From: Bacteroidaceae bacterium
Lineage (GTDB): Bacteria > Bacteroidota > Bacteroidia > Bacteroidales > Bacteroidaceae
Length of the DNA stretch: 32,359 bases
Assembly (NCBI GenBank): GCA_900772575.1
Contig: CAAHEN010000173.1
Coordinates: 1-32,359, forward strand
Reading direction: 5' to 3'
Notes under the pieces: generated by a model
The model's database searches: none
Told to the model about the DNA's origin: nothing
The model's input: the letters and a program-made list of their open reading frames with translations, nothing else
Program-made: the position numbers and the translations under genes
Shown: positions 22,960 through 32,045 of the stretch, one piece after another
Layout: each line of letters opens with the position of its first letter
Position numbering within the stretch: the first letter of the stretch is position 1

Positions 22960-24915
22960 ATGATAGATAGGGCAACGATTGAACGAATCATGGACGCCGC
23001 AGATATTGTGGACGTCGTAAAAGAGTTTGTCACGCTGCGAAAGGCAGGTGTCAATTACAAGGGGCTTTGTCCCTTCCATGATGAGAAGACACCAAGTTTC
23101 GTCGTTTCACCGTCTAAGCAGCTCTGCAAATGCTTCTCTTGCGGAAAAGGTGGGAACGTGGTGCACTTCATTATGGAGCATGAGCAGATGACCTATCCTG
23201 AAGCCTTGAAATGGCTGGCACGGAAATATGGCATAGAGGTTCGTGAGAAGGAACTCACAGATGAGGAGCGCCAAGCTTCCTCCTTGCGTGAAAGCATGTT
23301 CGCGCTTAATGAGTGGGCCGACAAGTATTTTGAAGATATCCTGCACAATCATGTCGATGGCGTGGCGTTAGGCATGGCCTATCTTCGGCAACGTGGATTC
23401 CGTGACGACATCATCCGTAAGTTCCATATCGGATTCTCTCTTCCCGAACGTGATGCCATGGCACGCTCGGCCCTGGCTCGTGGCTTCAAGGCCGAAATGC
23501 TTGAAAAGACTGGACTATGCTATCGCACGGATGATGGCAAATTGCTTGACCGCTACCACGGGCGTGTTATCTTCCCGGTTCAGACGGTCTCTGGCATGGT
23601 GGTGGCTTTTGGCGGTCGCATTCTCTCTGCCGACAAGAAAGTCGCGAAGTATGTCAATTCGCCCGAATCCGAAATTTACAAGAAGAGCCACGAGCTTTAT
23701 GGCCTTTTCCTGGCAAAACATGCCATAGTCAAGGAAAACTGTTGCTACCTTGTCGAGGGGTATACGGACGTCATCTCAATGCATCAAAGTGGTATTGAGA
23801 ATGTTGTGGCTTCAAGCGGCACATCTTTGACAGAAGGACAGATCCGCTTGCTGCACCGTTTCACCAACAATATAACGATACTCTATGATGGTGACAGTGC
23901 AGGCATTCATGCCAGTCTGCGCGGTATTGACATGCTGCTGGCTGAAGGACTCAATATCAAAGTCCTCCTCTTGCCTGATGGCGATGACCCGGACAGCTTT
24001 GCCCGAAAACATACGGCAACAGAATATCGCGCCTTTATCGAGGCCCACCAAGAAGATTTCATACGCTTCAAAGCCAACCTCCTGAAAGAAGACACGGGAG
24101 ATGATCCCATCAAGCGAGCAGCCCTGATACAGGATGTGGTCAACAGTGTCGCCGTCATACCCGACGAGATCATCAGGCAGACCTATACGGCAGAGTGTGC
24201 TCGCCTGCTCAATGTCAGCGAGGCGCTTGTTGCCGGAGAAGTAGGCAAGGCCGTGCGTCGGCAGCGCGATGGCAAGAAACCTCGTGACCCGAAGGCGCAA
24301 GAGGAAAGCGGAACGCCCGCCGAAGAGAAAAAAGAGCTTTCTGCGAGCCTCCAGACCCAGCCTGGCGAGAAAGAGGAAGAATTGCTGATTGCGGCAGTCA
24401 TCCGTTATGGCGGCCAGCAGATGAACGTCAGTGCGGCGGAAGACGGTACGCTCACAACAGATAGCGTGGCACATTATATCGCTGAAGACCTGGCTGGTGA
24501 TGAACTGCAACTCCGTTCATCGCTGCATCGCTGTGTGCTCGAAGAGGCATGCACTCAGAGTCAGAAGGGGACAGCCATCGACATATTGCCGTTTTTCATG
24601 ACACATCCCAATGCAGAAATCAGCAACTTGGCTTCACGGCTGGGGACAGACCGCTATGTCCTGTCCAGAAGCCAACAACTGGGGTTCATACCCGATGAAG
24701 CACGTCTGGAGGAATATATACCGCGCCTGCTCCATGACTTTAAAAACAGCTATGTCAAAGCCGAGATGAAAGCCATGCTCCGTGAGCTCAGCCGCCCTGA
24801 AGTGCAGGCCGATGAGGCACGTTGCAGAGAGATTATGCGCAAATACATGGATCTCTGTGAAATCGAACGCCATTTTGCCCAAGTGCTGGGAGATCGGGTG
24901 CTCAATACGCTCTAA
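22960..24915 (+). CDS. dnaG: DNA primase
   Basis: It makes RNA primers for lagging-strand synthesis at the replication fork. It has 651 residues. The N-terminal CHC2 zinc-binding domain has C37, H40, C58 and C61 (CPFHDEKTPSFVVS and CFSCGKGG). The catalytic core includes RVIFPVQTVSGMVVAFGGRI. The TOPRIM domain has E266 in LVEGYTDVISMHQSG and the D310-G-D312 acidic pair in ILYDGDSAG, followed by LLPDGDDPDSFARK. A charged, low-complexity linker at about 425-470 leads to the helicase-interacting C-terminal region. It follows rseP, and the glucosaminidase gene starts 24 bases after its stop. It is not in the usual rpsU-dnaG-rpoD macromolecular synthesis operon. Confidence 0.96.
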   Translation: MIDRATIERIMDAADIVDVVKEFVTLRKAGVNYKGLCPFHDEKTPSFVVSPSKQLCKCFSCGKGGNVVHFIMEHEQMTYPEALKWLARKYGIEVREKELTDEERQASSLRESMFALNEWADKYFEDILHNHVDGVALGMAYLRQRGFRDDIIRKFHIGFSLPERDAMARSALARGFKAEMLEKTGLCYRTDDGKLLDRYHGRVIFPVQTVSGMVVAFGGRILSADKKVAKYVNSPESEIYKKSHELYGLFLAKHAIVKENCCYLVEGYTDVISMHQSGIENVVASSGTSLTEGQIRLLHRFTNNITILYDGDSAGIHASLRGIDMLLAEGLNIKVLLLPDGDDPDSFARKHTATEYRAFIEAHQEDFIRFKANLLKEDTGDDPIKRAALIQDVVNSVAVIPDEIIRQTYTAECARLLNVSEALVAGEVGKAVRRQRDGKKPRDPKAQEESGTPAEEKKELSASLQTQPGEKEEELLIAAVIRYGGQQMNVSAAEDGTLTTDSVAHYIAEDLAGDELQLRSSLHRCVLEEACTQSQKGTAIDILPFFMTHPNAEISNLASRLGTDRYVLSRSQQLGFIPDEARLEEYIPRLLHDFKNSYVKAEMKAMLRELSRPEVQADEARCREIMRKYMDLCEIERHFAQVLGDRVLNTL

Positions 24916-24939
24916 TTTCAACAACGTCATACTCGTTCC

Positions 24940-25878
24940 ATGCCAAGTCCCCGTTACCACCTCATACGCGCAGTCTTTTTCTTGATATCTGCAATTGGCC
25001 TGTTGCCCATAGCCAGCGCTCAGGTCAACACAGCTTATGTTGCCTATATAAGGCAGTACCAAGGCATGGCCGTTGATCAGATGTACAAATATGGTGTGCC
25101 AGCAAGCATTACATTGGCACAAGGACTTCTTGAAAGCCGCGCAGGACAAAGCATGCTTGCCGTTCGCGCCAACAACCATTTCGGCATAAAAGTCAGCCGC
25201 TCGTGGCGCGGCCCGTATGTACTGTTGGACGATGATGCCCCCAACGAGAAGTTCAGATCCTATAGATCGCCGGCTGAGTCTTATGAGGATCACTCACGTT
25301 TCTTATGCACAAACGCCCGCTATGCCAGCCTGTTCCGTTTGGAGCGTACGGACTATAAGGGATGGTCACGCGGACTTAAGGCCGCCGGTTATGCCACCAA
25401 CCCGCGCTATGCCGATTTGCTCATCTCCCTCATTGAACGCTATGAACTGCACCAGTATGACAAGTTCAAACGCAAGCGGGCCGGAGAATTCGTCCCCAAT
25501 GACGATGTCACACAGCCGGCCAACGTTGGCACTGAGCGACAAGTGCTTCGCTGCAATGGCACCTACTATGTCGTAGCCCGTGCGGGTGACACCTATACGG
25601 ACATAGCCCATTGGGCCGGCATCAGCGAGCGCAAGCTGCGCCGCTATAATGAAGTGCCGCGCACTTCCGGTCTGGCAGCAGGCGATGTCGTCTATCTGAT
25701 GAAAAAGGCGCGGCGTGCGGATCGCAGTTTACGCGGTACGATATACCAGGTGAAGAATGGCGATTCCATGCATAGTATTGCACAGCGTTATGGCATGCGT
25801 CTTGAGACGCTCTATAAGATCAATGGGTTGAAGCCGACCGACGGCATTAATGTCGGAGATCGCCTTGTCATACGCTAG
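24940..25878 (+). CDS. Secreted N-acetylglucosaminidase with two LysM domains
   Basis: A probable peptidoglycan hydrolase that cuts after N-acetylglucosamine, acting in the periplasm or at the outer surface of the wall. It has 312 residues. The signal peptide is at about 1-28 (basic start, hydrophobic core, ASAQ). The glucosaminidase (FlgJ/LytB-like) domain runs about 40-170, with ITLAQGLLESRAGQSMLAVR, NNHFGIK and YRSPAESYEDHSRFL; E65 in the LLES motif is the likely catalytic residue. Two LysM domains follow, at about 208-255 (YYVVARAGDTYTDIAHWAGI) and 268-312 (YQVKNGDSMHSIAQRYGMRL), for wall binding. It ends the plus-strand run that starts at tsaB. A weak GA-rich/CT-rich inverted repeat (25877-25940) follows it. 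Confidence 0.9.
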   Translation: MPSPRYHLIRAVFFLISAIGLLPIASAQVNTAYVAYIRQYQGMAVDQMYKYGVPASITLAQGLLESRAGQSMLAVRANNHFGIKVSRSWRGPYVLLDDDAPNEKFRSYRSPAESYEDHSRFLCTNARYASLFRLERTDYKGWSRGLKAAGYATNPRYADLLISLIERYELHQYDKFKRKRAGEFVPNDDVTQPANVGTERQVLRCNGTYYVVARAGDTYTDIAHWAGISERKLRRYNEVPRTSGLAAGDVVYLMKKARRADRSLRGTIYQVKNGDSMHSIAQRYGMRLETLYKINGLKPTDGINVGDRLVIR

Positions 25879-25987
25879 AGGGGAGGAACGCATAGGCTCA
25901 TGCCAGTTGACTCTAGCCTTGCGGTGAGAATCCTCCTCTTGTGGTAAAAAGTCAGATAATTCACGCTGTTCATATCAAACAAATATG

Positions 25988-25995
25988 TATCTTTG
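25988..25995 (+). promoter_or_regulatory. -7 box of asnA
   Basis: TATCTTTG is an exact -7 match. It lies 25 bases before the ATG at 26021. An in-frame ATG at 25985 lies inside the promoter and cannot be the start if this box is used. Confidence 0.55.
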
Positions 25996-26020
25996 CGCAG
26001 ATTTAATCAAAACGCAACCA

Positions 26021-27058
26021 ATGAGCTATCTTATAAAACCCAAGAATTACCGTCCGCTACTGGATAAATACGAAACCGAACAAGGCATCAAGGTCATCAA
26101 GGACTTCTTCCAGGACAACCTCTCGACCGGCTTAAAGCTGCGTCGCGTGACGGGCCCGCTTTTCGTGCTTCGCGGTCTCGGCATCAACGATGATTTGAGC
26201 GGAACAGAGCGTCCGGTGACTTTCCCCATTAAGGATTTGGGTGATGCGAAGGCGGAGGTCGTCCATTCGTTGGCCAAATGGAAGCGTCTGACACTGGCCG
26301 AGCACAACGTGAAGCCTGGATACGGCATTTATACCGACATGAACGCCATACGTGCTGACGAAGAACTGGGGAACCTCCATTCCCTCTATGTCGACCAGTG
26401 GGACTGGGAGCGTGTCATCTTGCCTGCAGATAGGACGCTGTCTTACCTGAAACGGACGGTTCGCTGCATTTATACAGCTTTGCTGCGTACAGAATTTTTG
26501 GTATGCGAACGCTTTCCGCAACTGGCTCCACAACTGCCAGACGATGTCTATTTCATTCATGCCGAAGAACTTCGCCAGCGCTATCCTGACGTTAGTCCCA
26601 AAGAACGCGAGGACATCATCACTCGCCAGTATGGCGCCGTCTTCATCATCGGTATCGGTGGACAATTGGCTGATGGAAAGCCGCATGATCTCCGTGCACC
26701 GGATTATGATGACTACTCGACGATCAATGAGAGCGGCCTCGCGGGCCTCAATGGTGACCTGCTTGTCTGGAACAGTGTGCTGGAACGAGCTTTTGAGCTT
26801 TCTTCTATGGGAATACGTGTAGACAGCGATGCGCTCGTACGACAGCTGCGTGAGACCGGAAAAGAGGAGCGGCTTAAGCTTTACTTCCATCGCCGCCTGA
26901 TGGAGGGGGCATTGCCTTTGAGCGTCGGTGGCGGCATCGGCCAGTCACGCCTCTGCATGCTCTATCTCCGCAAGGCCCATATTGGCGAGATACAAGCCAG
27001 CATATGGCCGGATGCCATGCGCAGAGAGTGCGATAAGATCGGCATTCCCCTTATTTGA
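26021..27058 (+). CDS. asnA: Aspartate--ammonia ligase (asparagine synthetase A)
   Basis: It makes asparagine from aspartate, ammonia and ATP; the enzyme is ammonia-dependent, unlike the glutamine-dependent AsnB. It is a class II aminoacyl-tRNA-synthetase-like fold of 345 residues. It starts MSYLIKPKNYRPLLD and has VTGPLFVLRGLGINDDLSGT near 45-64 (substrate site), SLYVDQWDWERVI near 125, and QYGAVFIIGIGGQLADGKPH and LPLSVGGGIGQSRLCMLYLR in the C-terminal half (class II motif 3 region). The length is close to that of known bacterial AsnA proteins. It appears monocistronic, with its own promoter and a 515-base gap behind it. Confidence 0.95.
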   Translation: MSYLIKPKNYRPLLDKYETEQGIKVIKDFFQDNLSTGLKLRRVTGPLFVLRGLGINDDLSGTERPVTFPIKDLGDAKAEVVHSLAKWKRLTLAEHNVKPGYGIYTDMNAIRADEELGNLHSLYVDQWDWERVILPADRTLSYLKRTVRCIYTALLRTEFLVCERFPQLAPQLPDDVYFIHAEELRQRYPDVSPKEREDIITRQYGAVFIIGIGGQLADGKPHDLRAPDYDDYSTINESGLAGLNGDLLVWNSVLERAFELSSMGIRVDSDALVRQLRETGKEERLKLYFHRRLMEGALPLSVGGGIGQSRLCMLYLRKAHIGEIQASIWPDAMRRECDKIGIPLI

Positions 27059-27089
27059 AGACCGTTCATGGTTTGAAGACCATTCATGG
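27054..27089 (+). repeat. Tandem 18-bp duplication over the asnA stop codon
   Basis: TTTGAAGACCGTTCATGG (27054-27071) is followed directly by TTTGAAGACCATTCATGG (27072-27089), one mismatch. The first unit contains the asnA stop codon. AAGACCGTT (27058-27066) also pairs with AACGGTCTT (27102-27110), giving a 9-bp stem with a 35-base loop that could be a weak terminator. Confidence 0.7.
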
Positions 27090-27495
27090 CTCCCTTTCAT
27101 CAACGGTCTTATGTACGGTAACCCTTCAGAAGCGTCATGGCCAGACTTCAAAATGGGGCACGTAGGTAGCACTTGACACTCACTATGAGCCATTTTGTCT
27201 TTGCACAAAAGCCGTTGGTTCATTCGCTTCGTCCTGTGGCCGGCACGATGAGTATGTGCGTACCCTGAGGACAACAGTGCAGGGCACTTTGGGCACTACA
27301 CCGTAGTGCTGTCTGTCCACGGGGCGGATGAGAGGAATAAATTAGGCCTTTCTCACAGTCTCGGGGGTATTGGGGCTCTTCCATCTGGCAGAAATCACGC
27401 CGTTGTGGAAATCGGGGCAGATCCGCCGGTTATTACGTGAGATTGGGCCTGATTTGAGGAGGAGAGGAACAACTTAACAAAATCATAATCCACTT
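27090..27495. other. Intergenic stretch between asnA and glycogen genes
   Basis: No gene is supported; the open frames here lack any recognisable protein feature. A perfect short hairpin, GCACTAC-ACC-GTAGTGC (27293-27309), is present without a T run. The rest shows nothing I can interpret until the AT-rich promoter region starting near 27475. Confidence 0.5.
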
Positions 27496-27544
27496 ATTCT
27501 CAGTATTTATTATTGAGAATTGTAACCCATTCTCAGTTTTTATT
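27496..27544 (+). promoter_or_regulatory. Operator-like repeats ahead of the glycogen genes
   Basis: ATTCTCAGTATTTATT (27496-27511) and ATTCTCAGTTTTTATT (27529-27544) are 16-base direct repeats with one mismatch, 33 bases apart. Between them lies the inverse half-site TGAGAAT (27514-27520), which pairs with either ATTCTCA. The set covers the -33 region up to the -7 box, so a bound protein would be expected to control this promoter. Confidence 0.5.
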
Positions 27545-27554
27545 CCTATCTTTG
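27520..27554 (+). promoter_or_regulatory. Promoter of the glycogen synthase-phosphorylase pair
   Basis: TATCTTTG (27547-27554) is an exact -7 box, 19 bases before the start codon. TTG (27520-27522) lies 24 bases upstream, slightly farther than the usual spacing, perhaps a sign of dependence on an activator. Confidence 0.6.
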
Positions 27555-27573
27555 CAGCAACAATACAAGAAGT

Positions 27574-29262
27574 ATGATAGGACAGAAACAAATCCCCAAC
27601 TATATTTTTGAAGCCAGTTGGGAAGTTTGCAATAAGGTAGGGGGCATTTACACTGTGCTTTCGTCACGTGCAAAGACCCTGCAAGAACAATTTAAGGATC
27701 ACATCGTTTTTATCGGTCCAGACCTCCACGAACCAACAGCCCCTTTTGATGAAGACAAAAAGCTCTGCCCGATATGGCACAGGGCCTTGGCTGCAAGCGG
27801 TCTGAAAGTCCGAATTGGACGCTGGAACGTACCCGGTAACCCTATTGCCATTCTTGTTGACTTCACCCCGCTCTTTGAGGAAAAGGATCGTATCTATGCT
27901 GATGCGTGGAAATATTTTGGAGTGGATTCTCTTCACGCATATGGTGATTATGATGAAGCCTCCATGTATTCTGTTGCCGCAGGCCGGGTGGCAGAAGTTG
28001 TCTGTCGTGACTGTTTGCCTGCCGAAGCAAAGATCATCTATCAGGCGCATGAGTGGATGAGCGGTATGGGCATGATGTTCTTGAAGCGGGCATTGCCGCA
28101 TGTGGCTACAATATTCACGACCCATGCCACAAGCATCGGACGTTCCATTGCGGGTAACAACAAACTGCTTTACAAATACTTCAAGGGCTATGATGGCGAC
28201 CAGATGGCCAAAGAGCTCAGTATGGAGGCTAAGCACAGTGTCGAAAAGCAAGCGGCCTTTCATGCAGACTGTTTCACGACTGTCAGTCAATTTACGGCCC
28301 GTGAGTGTGCCCAGTTGCTTGACAAACAAGTGGACTTGGTGCTTCCCAATGGCTTTGAAAAAGACTTCGTCCCCCAAGGTGCGGCTTTTGCGGCCAAACG
28401 CCGTGGTGCCAGAAAGAGCATACTGAAAGTGGCTTCGGCACTGACCGGCCAGGTGATTGACGACTCCACGCTCATCATTTCGACAAGTGGCCGCAACGAC
28501 TTCCGCTGCAAGGGATTCGATGTCTACCTGGAATCGCTGGCCCAGCTCAATGCCCGCTTGAAAAGCAAACTCAGCGCACGCCATAACGCACAAATGACGA
28601 CGAAGGTTCTGGCACTCATTGAAGTGCCGTGCTGGCTCCTTGGGCCACGTCAGGATTTGCAAAAGAAACTCGCGGAGAAGAAATTCGATGCTACCCCCCT
28701 GCCGACACCCATGATCACGCACGACCTTCATAACCTGAATGAAGATCGCATACTCTGCATGATCAAGCAGTTACGGCTTCTTAATGCCGCATCAGATCCT
28801 GTGAAGGTGCTGCTGATACCAACTTATCTGGAGGGACACGACGGCATTTTCAACAAGCCCTATTATGACTTGCTGACCGCCAATGACCTTTGCATCTATC
28901 CCTCCTACTATGAGCCTTGGGGATATACCCCGCTGGAGAGTTGCGCTTTCAGCACGCCCTGCATAACGACAGACCTATCTGGCTTCGGACAATGGGTCGA
29001 TGAAGTGCTTGGGCATGCCGGAACGCTGGAAGACGGTGTCTGTGTCATCCACCGCGATGACGATAACTACTTTGGCGCAGCGCGTGAAATCTGTCTGAAT
29101 GTGGAGCATCTGCTCGCCCTCCCACAGAAAGAACGCTCAAAAGTGCAGCACAGGGCAGCCGCATTGGCGGATAAGGCGCAATGGAAAAACTTTATCTCGT
29201 ACTATTACGACGCTTACGACTTTGCCTTGCGCAAAAGCGAAGCCCTAGGTTCAGGATGCTAG
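27574..29262 (+). CDS. Glycogen synthase, GT3 (eukaryotic-like) family
   Basis: It extends alpha-1,4-glucan chains from a nucleotide-glucose donor in the cytoplasm. The 562 residues resemble the GT3 family of fungal and animal glycogen synthases rather than the GT5 GlgA of most bacteria. The N-terminus has FEASWEVCNKVGGIYTVLSS (12-31), with the Lys-Val-Gly-Gly donor/acceptor motif. AHEWMSGMGMMFLKR and TTHATSIGRSIAGNNK lie in the first Rossmann domain. The C-terminal domain has the retaining-GT-B signature YEPWGYTPLESCAFSTP, with E447 and E455 in the E-x7-E pattern. Eukaryotic regulatory phosphorylation tails are missing. The phosphorylase follows after 64 bases, probably on the same transcript. 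GT3 enzymes in Bacteroidetes may use UDP- or ADP-glucose; the donor cannot be read here. Confidence 0.9.
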   Translation: MIGQKQIPNYIFEASWEVCNKVGGIYTVLSSRAKTLQEQFKDHIVFIGPDLHEPTAPFDEDKKLCPIWHRALAASGLKVRIGRWNVPGNPIAILVDFTPLFEEKDRIYADAWKYFGVDSLHAYGDYDEASMYSVAAGRVAEVVCRDCLPAEAKIIYQAHEWMSGMGMMFLKRALPHVATIFTTHATSIGRSIAGNNKLLYKYFKGYDGDQMAKELSMEAKHSVEKQAAFHADCFTTVSQFTARECAQLLDKQVDLVLPNGFEKDFVPQGAAFAAKRRGARKSILKVASALTGQVIDDSTLIISTSGRNDFRCKGFDVYLESLAQLNARLKSKLSARHNAQMTTKVLALIEVPCWLLGPRQDLQKKLAEKKFDATPLPTPMITHDLHNLNEDRILCMIKQLRLLNAASDPVKVLLIPTYLEGHDGIFNKPYYDLLTANDLCIYPSYYEPWGYTPLESCAFSTPCITTDLSGFGQWVDEVLGHAGTLEDGVCVIHRDDDNYFGAAREICLNVEHLLALPQKERSKVQHRAAALADKAQWKNFISYYYDAYDFALRKSEALGSGC

Positions 29263-29326
29263 GTACCCTGACATGTGGCTTCAACACATAAAATCCAATC
29301 AATATAAATACAATAACAGACCAACT

Positions 29327-31960
29327 ATGAATGTGAAAGTCAGCAATGCCAATGTCCCCAATTGGAAGACCGTGACCGTAAAAAGTCACATTCCGGAGGA
29401 ACTGAAGAAACTGGATGAGCTAGCCCACAACCTATGGTGGACATGGAACACAGAAGGCACCGAATTGTTCCGCAGCCTCGACAAGGATCTTTGGCATGAA
29501 GTCGACAAGAACCCCATCGAGCTTTTCGGGCGCATCAGCTACAAGCGCCTCAAGGAGATGGCGAAAGACGAGGAACTCATCGGGCGCATGAACAAGGTGT
29601 ATGAAAACTTCCGTCAATACATGGATGAGAAGCCCGACGTGTCTCGTCCCTCTGTAGCTTACTTCTGCATGGAGTATGGTCTGAACCACATCCTCAAGAT
29701 CTACTCTGGCGGTCTGGGTATCCTCGCCGGCGATTATCTGAAAGAGGCTTCGGACAGCAATGTGGACATGTGTGCCGTCGGCTTCCTCTATCGCTATGGC
29801 TACTTCACTCAGTCTCTCTCAATGGACGGCCAGCAGATAGCTGAATACGTGGCACAGGATTTTGACCGCTTGCCCATTGAGCGCGTGCTTGACGGAAACG
29901 GCAACCAAATTGTCATCGACGTGCCATTCCCCAACTATGAAGTGCATGCCAGCCTCTGGAAGGCAAATGTCGGTCGCATCACGCTCTATCTGCTTGACAC
30001 CGACAATAACATGAACTCTGAGTTCGACCGTACCATCACGCATTCTCTTTATGGCGGCGACTGGGAAAACCGCTTGAAGCAGGAATATCTGCTGGGTGTC
30101 GGTGGTATCCTGACACTCCAAAAACTGGGTATAAAGAAGGATGTCTATCACTGCAATGAGGGCCATGCAGCCCTGTGCAATGTGCAGAGACTGGTGGATT
30201 ATGTTGAGTCGGGGCTCAACTTCAATGAGGCACTTGAACTGGTCAGAGCCAGTTCGCTCTACACCGTCCATACGCCGGTTCCGGCCGGACACGACTACTT
30301 CGACGAAGGGCTATTCGGCAAGTACATGGGCTCATTCCCCGGCCGTCTCGGCATCTCGTGGGATGATTTTATGGGACTGGGGCGCATCAACCCCAACGAC
30401 CATGGAGAGAAGTTCTGCATGTCCACGTTCCTCTGTAAGACCTGCCAGGAAGTCAACGGCGTCAGCTGGCTGCACGGCAAGGTCAGCCAGCAGATGTTCA
30501 AGGATATCTGGCCCGGCTATCTGCCCGACGAAAATTGCCCGAAGCACGAGATCCGTACCCACGATGAGTGGTTCAAACTTTACGGTGAGCATCGCGAAGA
30601 AAGCCACGTCGGCTATGTGACCAACGGCGTCCATTTCCCGACTTGGACCGCCAATGAGTGGAAAGACATCTATAACAAATACTTCGATCCCAGTTTTCTG
30701 AAGGATCAGAGTAACAGCAACATCTGGGAGAAAATTTATGACGTGCCCGATGACGTCATCTGGCAGACACGCCTTCGCCTGAAGACACGCCTCATTGAAT
30801 ATATCCGTGAGCGTTTCCGCGACACGTGGCTGAAAAACCAGGGTGATCCATCACGCGTGGTTTCCTTGCTTGACAAGATCAATCCTAACGCATTGCTTAT
30901 CGGCTTCGCACGCAGATTCGCCACTTACAAGCGTGCCCACCTGCTTTTCACGGATCTCGATCGTCTCTCCAAGATTGTCAATAACCCCGACTATCCCGTG
31001 CAATTCATCTTCGCCGGCAAGGCACACCCCGCAGATGGCGCCGGTCAGGGATTGATCAAGAAGATTTTTGAGATATCCCAGCAACCTGAATTCATCGGCA
31101 AGATCCTCTTCTTGGAGAATTACGACATGCAGCTTGCCCGCCGTCTCGTTTCAGGCGTCGACATCTGGATGAACACGCCGACACGCCCATTGGAGGCTTC
31201 TGGTACCTCAGGAGAGAAGGCATTGATGAACGGTGTCGTCAATCTGTCTGTGCTCGACGGCTGGTGGTACGAGGGCTATCGCGAATCTGCCGGATGGGCA
31301 CTCACAGACAAGCGTACCTATCAGAACCAGAGCTATCAGGACAAGCTAGACGCCTCCACCATCTACTCAATGCTTGAACAGGAGATCATACCGCTCTATT
31401 ATGCCCGCAACCATCGTGGTTACAGCGAGAACTGGGTGCATGTGGTCAAGAACTCTATGGCCCAAATTGCCCCACATTACACCATGAAACGCCAGCTGGA
31501 CGATTATTACGACCGTTTCTATTCTCCTGAGGCCGCGCGTTTCAAACGCCTCAGCGCCGACAACAACAAGAAGGCCAAGGAGATTGCGACTTGGAAGGAG
31601 AGCGTGGCAGAACAGTGGGACAACATCCGCGTCGTGTCGACGGAACGGAGTGATAATCTCGTCAACGGCAATCTCATCAGTGACAATGAGTTCACGGTAA
31701 AGCATGTAGTCGATGAGCAGGGACTTGACGACGCCATTGGCATTGAACTGGTCATCATGACGCCCGATACGACTGGCAAGGACAGTATCTACCAAGTATT
31801 CCCCATGGAAGTCACCAAGCATGAAGGCAACCTCTACACCTTCGAGCTGAAAGCCAGCATCGACTTGGCCGGTTCGTTCAAGGTGGCCTACCGCATGTTC
31901 CCCAAGAATGCCGATCTGGCCAACCGTCAGGACTTCTGCTATGTCCGTTGGTTCGTTTGA
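29327..31960 (+). CDS. glgP: Alpha-glucan phosphorylase, GT35 with N-terminal DUF3417
   Basis: It releases glucose 1-phosphate from alpha-1,4-glucans with phosphate and PLP. It has 877 residues. An N-terminal DUF3417 region (about 18-120, with IPEELKKLDELAHNLWWTWN) marks the short, unregulated bacterial and archaeal phosphorylase branch. The catalytic body includes YFCMEYGLNHILKIYSGGLG, HCNEGHAALCNVQRL, FARRFATYKRAHL and the PLP site EASGTSGEKALMNG with K631. A tail of about 110 residues follows the usual core end and contains a beta-rich segment (FTVKHVVDEQGLDD). The ATG at 29327 is preferred over 29273 because family similarity begins just after it. It ends the operon and is followed by a strong hairpin. 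Confidence 0.92.
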   Translation: MNVKVSNANVPNWKTVTVKSHIPEELKKLDELAHNLWWTWNTEGTELFRSLDKDLWHEVDKNPIELFGRISYKRLKEMAKDEELIGRMNKVYENFRQYMDEKPDVSRPSVAYFCMEYGLNHILKIYSGGLGILAGDYLKEASDSNVDMCAVGFLYRYGYFTQSLSMDGQQIAEYVAQDFDRLPIERVLDGNGNQIVIDVPFPNYEVHASLWKANVGRITLYLLDTDNNMNSEFDRTITHSLYGGDWENRLKQEYLLGVGGILTLQKLGIKKDVYHCNEGHAALCNVQRLVDYVESGLNFNEALELVRASSLYTVHTPVPAGHDYFDEGLFGKYMGSFPGRLGISWDDFMGLGRINPNDHGEKFCMSTFLCKTCQEVNGVSWLHGKVSQQMFKDIWPGYLPDENCPKHEIRTHDEWFKLYGEHREESHVGYVTNGVHFPTWTANEWKDIYNKYFDPSFLKDQSNSNIWEKIYDVPDDVIWQTRLRLKTRLIEYIRERFRDTWLKNQGDPSRVVSLLDKINPNALLIGFARRFATYKRAHLLFTDLDRLSKIVNNPDYPVQFIFAGKAHPADGAGQGLIKKIFEISQQPEFIGKILFLENYDMQLARRLVSGVDIWMNTPTRPLEASGTSGEKALMNGVVNLSVLDGWWYEGYRESAGWALTDKRTYQNQSYQDKLDASTIYSMLEQEIIPLYYARNHRGYSENWVHVVKNSMAQIAPHYTMKRQLDDYYDRFYSPEAARFKRLSADNNKKAKEIATWKESVAEQWDNIRVVSTERSDNLVNGNLISDNEFTVKHVVDEQGLDDAIGIELVIMTPDTTGKDSIYQVFPMEVTKHEGNLYTFELKASIDLAGSFKVAYRMFPKNADLANRQDFCYVRWFV

Positions 31961-32001
31961 TTGACAATGCACGCCCTTCCTGAGAGGGCATGATAACGAG
32001 C

Positions 32002-32045
32002 AACGCCCTCCCCGTCGGATTTCAATCCACATCGGGGAGGGCGTT
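32002..32045. terminator. Strong terminator after the phosphorylase gene
   Basis: A perfect 13-bp inverted repeat, AACGCCCTCCCCG (32002-32014) and CGGGGAGGGCGTT (32033-32045), with a possible inner GGAT/ATCC pair in the loop, followed by TATTGATTGTTTCTT. It lies 42 bases after the glgP stop. Confidence 0.8.

Noticed and set aside
25877..25940. GA-rich and CT-rich arms after the glucosaminidase gene as a terminator
   Set aside because: The stem needs two G·T pairs, has a loop of over 35 bases and no T run, so it was not listed as a terminator.
26945..27274. A minus-strand 109-codon open frame after asnA
   Set aside because: Overlaps the end of asnA and includes the tandem duplication; the translation has no recognisable feature.
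27293..27309. GCACTAC-ACC-GTAGTGC hairpin
   Set aside because: A perfect but short palindrome without a T run or nearby gene end; could be chance.
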